A stretch of 64,000 nucleotides of DNA from Vibrio palustris (GTDB lineage: Bacteria > Pseudomonadota > Gammaproteobacteria > Enterobacterales > Vibrionaceae): NCBI RefSeq assembly GCF_024346995.1, contig NZ_AP024887.1, positions 310,001-374,000 of the forward strand, read 5' to 3'. The translations under genes were made by a program, and so were the position numbers. The notes under the pieces were generated by a model. It did not search any database, was not told the origin of the DNA, and saw only the letters and a program-made list of their open reading frames with translations. Position 1 is the first letter of the stretch. Each line of letters opens with the position of its first letter. Positions 57,806-64,000 of the stretch are shown here, piece by piece.

Positions 57806-58269
57806 TGGATGTTATACTGGGTTTGGCCAATGATATGTTCTTTGCTGCTATTCCCGCGATTGGGTTCGCTTTGGTGTTTAACGTGCCTGTCCACGCTCTA
57901 CGTTACTGCGCCATTTTAGGAGCCGTCGGCCATGGTTGCCGGTTTATCATGATGCATCAAGGATGGCCGATTGAGTGGTCGACCTTTTTTGCGGCGACTA
58001 TCGTCAGTTTCATTGGTGTCTATTGGTCAAAACGCTTTTTAGCTCATCCTAAGGTGTTTACTGTCGCGGGAGTGATTCCTATGGTGCCGGGAGTATTTGC
58101 CTATAAAGCTATGATTGCGTTAGTACAGATTAACCATGACGGTTTTTCTTTGGCTTTAATGGAATCGCTAATGGAAAACTTTTTGAAAGCGATGTTCATC
58201 TTGATTGGTTTGGCTATTGGTCTTGCTGTGCCGGGGCTGTTATTCTATCGCGGAAAATCCATTATTTAA
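57802..58269 (+). CDS. yjjB: ThrE-family exporter subunit YjjB
   Basis: A 155-aa protein with about five membrane helices (ThrE_2 / DUF3815, PF12821). VIPMVPGVFAYKAMIAL near residue 93 is the family motif. It forms the second half of the split transporter with YjjP. ATG 57802 overlaps the yjjP stop by four bases; upstream in-frame starts such as 57748 lie within yjjP and add unrelated residues. Length is close to E. coli YjjB (157). Confidence 0.87.
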   Translation: MMDVILGLANDMFFAAIPAIGFALVFNVPVHALRYCAILGAVGHGCRFIMMHQGWPIEWSTFFAATIVSFIGVYWSKRFLAHPKVFTVAGVIPMVPGVFAYKAMIALVQINHDGFSLALMESLMENFLKAMFILIGLAIGLAVPGLLFYRGKSII

Positions 58270-58298
58270 TCGCTAACCTTATAAATCAGGAAAACCGC

Positions 58299-58778
58299 AT
58301 GTTGATAAGTATGATTGCCGCTATGGCCAATAATCGCGTTATAGGACAAGACAATCAGATGCCTTGGCATTTACCCGCAGATTTTGCATGGTTTAAGCGC
58401 TGTACTTTGGGTAAGCCGGTTATTATGGGACGTAAAACTTATGAATCTATTGGTCGACCATTACCGGGACGTCCCAATATTGTTATTAGCCGTGATAGTG
58501 ATCTGCTGATTGAAGGGGTGTCTACAGTAACCTCTATTGATGAAGCGCTGGCTTTGAGTGCCGACTATGCAGAAGTGATGGTGATTGGTGGTGGAAGCAT
58601 TTATGCGGCCTGTTTACCTCGTGCTGACCGCTTATATATTACCGAAATTAACGCCGATTTAATCGGGGATACGCATTTCCCTGATTGGGGGGAAGGCTGG
58701 CACGAAACCTATCGCGAGCACTATGCTGCTGATGAGAAAAATCAATATAATATGGAATTTGTTATTCTAGATAAGTAA
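58299..58778 (+). CDS. folA: dihydrofolate reductase
   Basis: A 159-aa NADPH-dependent enzyme reducing dihydrofolate to tetrahydrofolate; the same length as E. coli DHFR. MISMIAAMANNRVIGQDNQMPWHLPADFAWFK (split here: catalytic Asp in LPADFAWF near residue 28, Met20-loop region NQMPWHLP), GKPVIMGRKTYESIGRPLPGR near 43-63 and MVIGGGSIYA near 94 are all intact. It is chromosomal-type, not a resistance cassette. It is convergent with apaH; E. coli folA also neighbours apaH. Confidence 0.97.
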   Translation: MLISMIAAMANNRVIGQDNQMPWHLPADFAWFKRCTLGKPVIMGRKTYESIGRPLPGRPNIVISRDSDLLIEGVSTVTSIDEALALSADYAEVMVIGGGSIYAACLPRADRLYITEINADLIGDTHFPDWGEGWHETYREHYAADEKNQYNMEFVILDK

Positions 58779-58809
58779 TCCATAGATTGGTATTGCCAGA
58801 GCTTTATAC

Positions 58810-58839
58810 TATAGTGCCGGGGACTCACCCGGCACTATA
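58810..58839. terminator. hairpin between convergent folA and apaH
   Basis: TATAGTGCCGGG-gactca-CCCGGCACTATA is a perfect 12-bp stem without a following T run, 30 bases after folA. It is suited to either strand's 3' end. Confidence 0.7.
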
Positions 58840-58841
58840 AT

Positions 58842-58909
58842 CTCTAATAACTAATCGTCTCTAATAACCAATAGCACCTAAGAACTGATAGTACCTAAGA
58901 ACTGATTGT
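58842..58909. repeat. four tandem 17-bp imperfect repeats
   Basis: Units are CTCTAATAACTAATCGT, CTCTAATAACCAATAGC, ACCTAAGAACTGATAGT and ACCTAAGAACTGATTGT, head to tail with no gaps. Neighbouring units are most alike (1/2 and 3/4), as expected from stepwise duplication. They lie between the folA hairpin and the apaH stop. Confidence 0.75.
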
Positions 58910-58918
58910 GACGCGTCA

Positions 58919-59731
58919 CTATTTATTTTTGAGTGAGCGTTGCTCAAAGAAGGTTTGATCCTCCCAGCGCAGCATGGTTAAACACCCGCCCCAAACACAG
59001 CCAGTATCGAGCCCAAAAAGCCCCTGGCTATGATAACCCTCTAATGCAGCCCAATGGCCAAATATAATCGGTTTATCAAATGTAACGCGCTCAGGGACTT
59101 CAAACCATGGAATAATGGTTGGGTCTTGAATATCTTTGGGTGGACGCTTGCATTGCATATCTAAACGCCCATCGGAGTAGCAAAAACGCATACGAGTAAA
59201 AGCGTTAATAATATAACGATAGCGCTCTAGGCCACGAAGGTCTTCTCGCCAAAAATCGGGCTGATTTTCATACATATTCCTCAGTAACCATTGCCAATCT
59301 CCTTGATGCAGAATTGCTTCTACTTCGCGAGCCGCACTGCGCGCCGTGGCGAGATCCCATTGTGGTGAAATGCCGGCATGACACATGACAAACTCTGCAT
59401 GTTCGGCTAAAAGTGGTTGCTGGCGTAGCCAATTAAGTAGCTCGGTTTTATCTGGAGCAGAAAAAATTGGTTGAGTTAAATCTTTGGGTTTAGGCGAGTG
59501 GATACCCAGTGATACGGCAAGTAAATGGAGATCATGGTTGCCCAGAATGACTTGAGCTGAGTCACCGAGGTTACGCACAAAGCGTAATGTTTCTAATGAT
59601 TTAGGCCCCCTTGCAACAAGATCACCTGCTAACCACAGTTGGTCGTGCTGCGAGTTAAACTGGACCTGCTCTAATAATAGTTGCAGCTCGTCAAGACACC
59701 CTTGGATATCTCCAACAATATAGGTCGCCAT
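58919..59731 (-). CDS. apaH: diadenosine tetraphosphatase (symmetrical)
   Basis: A 270-aa PPP-family phosphatase splitting Ap4A into two ADP and removing Np4 RNA caps. The metal-binding signatures are in order: [13 protein letters not shown] (residues 4-16), [10 protein letters not shown] near 34, and [10 protein letters not shown] near 63. [10 protein letters not shown] near 118 and FGHWAALEG near 225 complete the site. It is the last gene of the lptD-surA-pdxA-rsmA-apaG-apaH series, 9 bases after apaG. Confidence 0.95.
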   Translation of the reverse strand: MATYIVGDIQGCLDELQLLLEQVQFNSQHDQLWLAGDLVARGPKSLETLRFVRNLGDSAQVILGNHDLHLLAVSLGIHSPKPKDLTQPIFSAPDKTELLNWLRQQPLLAEHAEFVMCHAGISPQWDLATARSAAREVEAILHQGDWQWLLRNMYENQPDFWREDLRGLERYRYIINAFTRMRFCYSDGRLDMQCKRPPKDIQDPTIIPWFEVPERVTFDKPIIFGHWAALEGYHSQGLFGLDTGCVWGGCLTMLRWEDQTFFEQRSLKNK

Positions 59732-59740
59732 ATCACCTCT

Positions 59741-60118
59741 CTAATGTAAAACGTTGGGCATTGCTAAGCGAAAAGGTGCAATGTCCGCCATAAATTCGTT
59801 ACCTTCATGATCATTCATAACATAATGACCCTGCATAACGCCAACGGGAGTTTCAATCGAGGTACCACTGGTGTAAGTGTATTCTTGCTGGCTATCAATG
59901 ACAGGTTGTTCACCCACCACACCATCACCTTCAACGGTGATTTGCTTGCCGTTGGCATCGGTAATGAGCCAGCGCCGACTCATCAGCTGAACCGAATGTT
60001 GAGTGAGGTTTTTGACGGTAATAAGATACGCGAAGATATAATGGTTTTTTTCAGGAGTGGATTGTTCAGAAATGTATTTGGTTTGAACGTGAATCTGAAT
60101 GCCAGTTTGATGGTTCAT
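59741..60118 (-). CDS. apaG: ApaG domain protein
   Basis: A 125-aa beta-sandwich protein (PF04379), formerly named CorD. Signatures include the [13 protein letters not shown] stretch near residue 27, [15 protein letters not shown] near 41 and [11 protein letters not shown] near 92. Its biochemical role is unsettled: it was once linked to Co/Mg efflux, and it may bind pyrophosphate. It is 66 bases after rsmA, with a hairpin in that gap, and 9 before apaH. Confidence 0.93.
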   Translation of the reverse strand: MNHQTGIQIHVQTKYISEQSTPEKNHYIFAYLITVKNLTQHSVQLMSRRWLITDANGKQITVEGDGVVGEQPVIDSQQEYTYTSGTSIETPVGVMQGHYVMNDHEGNEFMADIAPFRLAMPNVLH

Positions 60119-60150
60119 TTAGCTTCCTTGTATGATCTGCAAATACAAAT

Positions 60151-60171
60151 AGGACGACATCATGTCGTCCT
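60151..60171 (-). terminator. hairpin between rsmA and apaG
   Basis: AGGACGACAT-c-ATGTCGTCCT is a near-perfect 21-base palindrome 14 bases past the rsmA stop. No T run follows on the minus strand; it may be an mRNA processing or attenuation point inside the operon. Confidence 0.5.
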
Positions 60172-60184
60172 ATAAAGAGGTTGT

Positions 60185-60994
60185 TTAAGCAGTATGATTC
60201 GCATCAAGCCAGTTAGCTAGCGTCACGAACTGCTCTAAGGTGAGGTTCTCTGGGCGCATGCTAGACACAATTCCGAGAGACTCTAAGGTTTCTGCATCGA
60301 CCAGACCTTTGTAGCAATTACGTACCGTTTTACGGCGCTGGTTAAATCCGTCTCTGACGACACGTTCTAGCCATTTCATGCTGGTTGTCGGATGCGGTAA
60401 CACATCATATGGAACCAATCGAACCACTGCAGAGTCCACTTTAGGTGGCGGTACGAAAGCCGTTGGTGGCACTTCTAATACAGGCACTACTTTACAGTAG
60501 TACTGTGCCATAACGGTTAAGCGACCATATGCTTTACTACCAGGGCCGGCCGCAAGACGTTTTACCACTTCTTTTTGCAGCATAAAGTGCATATCAAGAA
60601 TATCAGCATGATACTCAAATAAGTGGAACATCAGTGGTGTTGAAATGTTATATGGCAAGTTGCCGAAAATACGCAAAGGTTCATTAGGCTTAACCAGGGT
60701 CGAAAAATCAAAGCGCATTGCATCGCCTTCATGAATCGTCAGTTTGTCAGCTAAATCAGGATGAGTGCGTAAACGCTCTGCCAAATCACGGTCAAGTTCA
60801 ATCACGCTCATCTTATCGATTTCACGAGCCACAGGCTCAGTAAGCGCGCCCAAACCTGGGCCAATTTCCACCATGTTTTGCCCGTTAAGCGGGTTGATGG
60901 CAGAAACGATACCGTCAATAATATACGGATCGTTTAGGAAGTTTTGACCAAAACGCTTACGCGCTTTGTGTCCCATATGGACATCATTTCTCAT
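60185..60994 (-). CDS. rsmA: 16S rRNA dimethyladenosine transferase
   Basis: A 269-aa SAM-dependent enzyme (KsgA) dimethylating the two adjacent adenosines in helix 45 of 16S rRNA, a late 30S checkpoint. [19 protein letters not shown] near residue 8, [16 protein letters not shown] near 40 (SAM site), and the catalytic [16 protein letters not shown] near 112 are intact. I choose ATG 60994 (MRNDVHMG); the frame extends to 61027, overlapping pdxA, and ATG 60976 is possible. No strong ribosome site is seen, suggesting coupling to pdxA. Confidence 0.94.
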   Translation of the reverse strand: MRNDVHMGHKARKRFGQNFLNDPYIIDGIVSAINPLNGQNMVEIGPGLGALTEPVAREIDKMSVIELDRDLAERLRTHPDLADKLTIHEGDAMRFDFSTLVKPNEPLRIFGNLPYNISTPLMFHLFEYHADILDMHFMLQKEVVKRLAAGPGSKAYGRLTVMAQYYCKVVPVLEVPPTAFVPPPKVDSAVVRLVPYDVLPHPTTSMKWLERVVRDGFNQRRKTVRNCYKGLVDAETLESLGIVSSMRPENLTLEQFVTLANWLDANHTA

Positions 60995-61007
60995 AATATT
61001 CTCAGAG

Positions 61008-62000
61008 TTATTGTGCTTTTTTATCAACTAGCTCGATAGCTTGCTGCAAGGCTGTTTGAAAACTGCCTAAATCCGCAAGGCCAGTTCCAGCTAAGTCTAA
61101 TGCTGTGCCGTGGTCCACCGATGTCCGTATAAAAGGTAAACCTAACGTAATGTTTACAGCTCTGCCAAATCCTTTATATTTTAGTACAGGTAGCACTTGG
61201 TCGTGATACATACCTAAAACAGCATCAGCATCATTTAAATTTTTCTCGCTAAAAATCGTATCTGCAGGTAAACAACCAATTAATTGATAGCCTTTTTCCT
61301 GACGAAGTCTTTCTAGCGTTGGGTTAATCGTGACTTCTTCCTCGTGGCCTAATACACCACCTTCTCCTGCATGTGGGTTTAAACCACAGACATAGATACG
61401 TGGAGATTCTATATCAAACCGCTGAACCAGATCACTGTGCAGAATATCGATGATTTTCTCTAAACGCTCTGGTGTGACAGCTTTCGATACATAAGCAAGT
61501 GGTAGGTGCGTTGTCACGAGTGCTGTGCGCAGTCCTGGTGTTGCGAGCATCATAACCACTAGCGGTGTATTTGATATCTCAGCAAAGAACTCGGTATGGC
61601 CGCTAAACGCGACTCCAGCACGATTAATTATCCCCTTATGCACGGGGCCGGTGACAATAGCATCAAACTCACCATTCATACAGCCCAAAGCCGCTTTTTT
61701 CAGCGTATTTAATACATAATAACCGTTGGCCTCATTTAAGTGGCCAGCGATAACAGGTTCAGCCAATGGTGTATGATCAACCACAAGTGATCCAGCTTCT
61801 TGAGGTGAAGCTGGGCTATTAGCGTCATAATCGAGCAGTTTTACATGAATACCTAACTGCTGTGCTCGTGCTTGCAAAAGGGACTTATCGGCACAGATGA
61901 CTAATTGGTGCGGCCAGTCGTGTTGCGAAAGAGCAAGAACAAGATCCGGGCCTATTCCTGCAGGTTCACCAGCCGTTACCACCAACTTCCTAACTATCAC
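61008..62000 (-). CDS. pdxA: 4-hydroxythreonine-4-phosphate dehydrogenase
   Basis: A 330-aa NAD-dependent enzyme of the DXP-dependent pyridoxal 5'-phosphate pathway. [17 protein letters not shown] is at residues 8-24, [16 protein letters not shown] near 108, SGHTEFFAE near 129, and the metal-binding [16 protein letters not shown] near 262. It begins at GTG 62000, overlapping the surA stop by 11 bases. The order surA-pdxA-rsmA is the same as in E. coli. Confidence 0.95.
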   Translation of the reverse strand: MIVRKLVVTAGEPAGIGPDLVLALSQHDWPHQLVICADKSLLQARAQQLGIHVKLLDYDANSPASPQEAGSLVVDHTPLAEPVIAGHLNEANGYYVLNTLKKAALGCMNGEFDAIVTGPVHKGIINRAGVAFSGHTEFFAEISNTPLVVMMLATPGLRTALVTTHLPLAYVSKAVTPERLEKIIDILHSDLVQRFDIESPRIYVCGLNPHAGEGGVLGHEEEVTINPTLERLRQEKGYQLIGCLPADTIFSEKNLNDADAVLGMYHDQVLPVLKYKGFGRAVNITLGLPFIRTSVDHGTALDLAGTGLADLGSFQTALQQAIELVDKKAQ

Positions 62001-63282
62001 TATTGTTATCCTTCATCTTTTCAATATAGGCGCTGGCACGGAGCTCTTTAAGCCAAGTACTTGCCTCTTCGTTAAATTTACGTTTAAACAAAATTTGGTA
62101 AGCTTTATTTTTCATTGCTGAATCGGTTTTATCGACTTGGCGACGTTTCATCACCTCAACAATATGCCAACCATGGACTGTTTTGAATGGTTTACTTATC
62201 TGACCAATTGGTAGCTCTTCGACTTGATGCTTAAATTCTGGCACGAAGTTATCGGCAGTTTGATAACCCAAATCACCTTTTTGTGAAGCAGAGCCTGGGT
62301 CTTGGCTGTATTGCTGCGCAAGATCACCGAAGGTCGCTTGGCCCGATTTAATTTGCTTAATAAAGCCATTCAGTTCTTTTTTCGCTCCCGCATCACTTAA
62401 AATGATACTAGGTTTTATCAAGATATGACGCGCTTTTACTTCGGTGACCGAAACGGTTGGCAAGCCTTTAATATCTTTAACTTTTAGGATATGAATGCCG
62501 GCACCACTCACGAACGGGCCAATAATATCGCCTTTATGTTCGTTATCTATGTGGTCTGCAAAAATCGTTGGCATTTCTTCTTTACGCATCCAGCCCCAGT
62601 CACCGCCTTTTAACGCTTTAGGGCCTTTTGAGTAGGTCATGGCTAATTGTTCAAAGTCTTTGCCTTGTTTTAACTGTTTGACGATATTCTTGGCTTTCGC
62701 CAGCATTTCAGCTTTATTGTCATCATTATAGCGTAGCTGAATATGACTTATATTATAACGTACCGTCGCATCGGTTTGTTCTTCTAGCAGTTTCGACATG
62801 TTGTCGACTTCCGCTGGAATAATATTAATCCGGCGACGAACTAACGCATTACGAGCTTCACTGATTTTCATTTCTTTACGAATTTCAGCGCGAAAATCAG
62901 CGTATGAAATCCCTTCTTTTTTAACAGAAGCTATCAGTTGGGCTTTCGTTAACGACTTGCGTTCAGCAATGTTTGCGATCGCCGCATCGAGACGCGAGTC
63001 ATCGATTTTTACCCCAATACGATCGGCTTCTTGTTCTTGCAGCTTTTCCATAATCAGTTTGTCGACGACTTGATCATGCAGTACGGCTGTCTTTGGTAGG
63101 GTTTTATTGTTTTGGCTCGCATTCGCTTTAATACGAGCAATGGCATTGTCAATGTCGCTTTGTAATATCACGCCATTGTTAACCACAACTGCAACATTAT
63201 CGAGCTCTACAGGCTTAGCAACGGCAATGGTGCATGTCAGTAAGGTCACTAAACCAATTAATAGGTGTTTCCACAATTTCAT
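61990..63282 (-). CDS. surA: periplasmic peptidyl-prolyl isomerase/chaperone SurA
   Basis: A 430-aa periplasmic chaperone delivering outer-membrane proteins to the BAM complex. The Sec signal spans about 1-22 (ending AVAK), then an N-terminal SurA chaperone domain (25-170). Two parvulin domains follow, at about 172-272 ([24 protein letters not shown]) and 283-382 ([26 protein letters not shown]), and a C-terminal helix. It lies between lptD, itself a SurA client, and pdxA. Length matches E. coli SurA (428). Confidence 0.96.
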   Translation of the reverse strand: MKLWKHLLIGLVTLLTCTIAVAKPVELDNVAVVVNNGVILQSDIDNAIARIKANASQNNKTLPKTAVLHDQVVDKLIMEKLQEQEADRIGVKIDDSRLDAAIANIAERKSLTKAQLIASVKKEGISYADFRAEIRKEMKISEARNALVRRRINIIPAEVDNMSKLLEEQTDATVRYNISHIQLRYNDDNKAEMLAKAKNIVKQLKQGKDFEQLAMTYSKGPKALKGGDWGWMRKEEMPTIFADHIDNEHKGDIIGPFVSGAGIHILKVKDIKGLPTVSVTEVKARHILIKPSIILSDAGAKKELNGFIKQIKSGQATFGDLAQQYSQDPGSASQKGDLGYQTADNFVPEFKHQVEELPIGQISKPFKTVHGWHIVEVMKRRQVDKTDSAMKNKAYQILFKRKFNEEASTWLKELRASAYIEKMKDNNSDS

Positions 63283-63302
63283 TTCAGATCCTATTGAAAT
63301 AG

Positions 63303-63322
63303 AGGGGCTAATATTAGCCCCT
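63303..63322 (-). terminator. hairpin between lptD and surA
   Basis: AGGGGCTAATATTAGCCCCT is a perfect 20-base palindrome in the 46-base gap between lptD and surA. No strong T run follows on the minus strand; it may tune the lptD:surA ratio. Confidence 0.5.
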
Positions 63323-63328
63323 AAAAAT

Positions 63329-64000
63329 TTAGTTATTCAAGAAGAATGGACGGCCATAACCGAGCGAGCTGCTACTTGAGATAAGGTCTGTGCCCATATT
63401 GGTACCCAGTCCTGTAATCCCGAAGCTAATACCAAAATTGTTCTCATAAGATGGCGAAGCATTAGGATAGTTATATAAATTAGACTCCCAATGATCCAGC
63501 TCGCGGCTATAGGTCATACCGAAGTACCAGCAATCGGATGTATAACGTAGACCAGCAACCCACTCTAAAGGTTCATCTGTTGTTAGATCATAAAAGTATT
63601 GGCCGGTTGCATACCATCGCCTTGAAAGTTGATAAGCCCCCATGATTCCCGCTTGAGATACACCATCTGTGGTGTAGTTTCGGTAATTATCTTGTGTAAT
63701 AAAACTCGCCTGTTCTTGAATATAATCCAAGCTAACATAGCGATAGTTTGCTTGCACATAGCCTTTATCGAAACGATATTCTAAAGTGCTGTTCGCGGTT
63801 TGGATGGTGCTCTTATTGCTATCAAACTGTAAACCGCCATGATAAAAAACGGCATCATCGTAGTTAAAATCAGCATCTAGAGCCCATGCGGAGAAGTCTG
63901 AGCTATCAGAATTTTGCTCGATATCCTGTGGGTTCGATGCCGAATGGAAGTAGAAAATTTGCCCGAAAGATAAGTTAAAGCGTTCTTTGTACTGATCATC
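63329..64000 (-). CDS. lptD: LPS-assembly protein LptD, C-terminal part
   Basis: The 3' end of a gene running off the window's right edge, encoding the last ~224 residues of an outer-membrane beta-barrel. Alternating aromatic/hydrophobic strands, LRYTSDCWYFGMTYSREL with the conserved Cys, and GSxLG-like GLGTNMGTDL near the end match LptD, the LPS translocon barrel. Position upstream of surA agrees. The frame is open to base 64000; an apparent start at 63757 is only an internal GTG. Confidence 0.93.
   Translation of the reverse strand, partial: DDQYKERFNLSFGQIFYFHSASNPQDIEQNSDSSDFSAWALDADFNYDDAVFYHGGLQFDSNKSTIQTANSTLEYRFDKGYVQANYRYVSLDYIQEQASFITQDNYRNYTTDGVSQAGIMGAYQLSRRWYATGQYFYDLTTDEPLEWVAGLRYTSDCWYFGMTYSRELDHWESNLYNYPNASPSYENNFGISFGITGLGTNMGTDLISSSSSLGYGRPFFLNN

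Noticed and set aside
58299..58778. folA as a trimethoprim-resistance cassette
   Set aside because: Sequence and place beside apaH are those of the resident chromosomal gene; no integron site is near.

Overview
The window reads as a stretch of a Vibrionaceae main chromosome. The reasons are a complete mannose-sensitive haemagglutinin (MSHA) type IV pilus locus flanked by ssb and mreBCD, a qstR-like regulator beside ssb, and the run tldD, arcA, rraB, usp, TRAP-TAXI, argR, mdh, which from memory matches Vibrio gene order. Species cannot be fixed from sequence alone.

Layout. 1-1.7 kb: end of an rRNA operon (23S 3' part, 5S, tRNA-Asp, terminator). 1.9-8 kb: pldA, a CPA1 antiporter, lysC behind a lysine riboswitch, and a PglL-type O-oligosaccharyltransferase. 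8-13.4 kb: uvrA with a LexA box, galU, a qstR-like LuxR regulator, and divergent ssb. 13.5-14.9 kb: an AT-rich island holding one plasmid-type (Rep_3) replication initiator and a 676-base non-coding tract. This is the one accessory piece in an otherwise conserved backbone. 14.9-33.4 kb: MSHA locus, with the assembly machine mshHIJKLMNEGF followed, from a promoter at the end of mshF, by the pilin genes mshBACDOPQ. 33.5-44.4 kb: mreBCD, maf, rng, yhdP, nit-type amidase and tldD. 44.4-47.8 kb: arcA, rraB, a truncated GH2-like protein and usp. 47.8-51.5 kb: TRAP-TAXI transporter with a CRP site upstream. 51.8-58.8 kb: argR divergent from mdh, ispB divergent from rplU-rpmA, obgE, yjjPB and folA. 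58.9-64 kb: lptD-surA-pdxA-rsmA-apaG-apaH on the minus strand, with lptD cut by the window end.

How parts work together. MshE, MshG, MshM and the MshI/J/K/L trans-envelope complex assemble the MshA pilin with minor pilins MshB/C/D/O/P and the large MshQ. PglL could glycosylate pilins or other periplasmic proteins (inference). MreBCD, RNase G and YhdP serve envelope shape, RNA decay and lipid homeostasis. LptD and SurA serve outer-membrane biogenesis.

Most striking non-routine items: the orphan Rep_3 initiator with candidate iterons; a sRNA-like terminator between divergent ispB and rplU; a LexA box overlapping the galU terminator; a terminator-like hairpin at the mshA/mshC junction; a 14-bp inverted repeat before mdh; a catalytic-domain-less GH2-like protein; and a four-unit 17-bp tandem repeat between folA and apaH.
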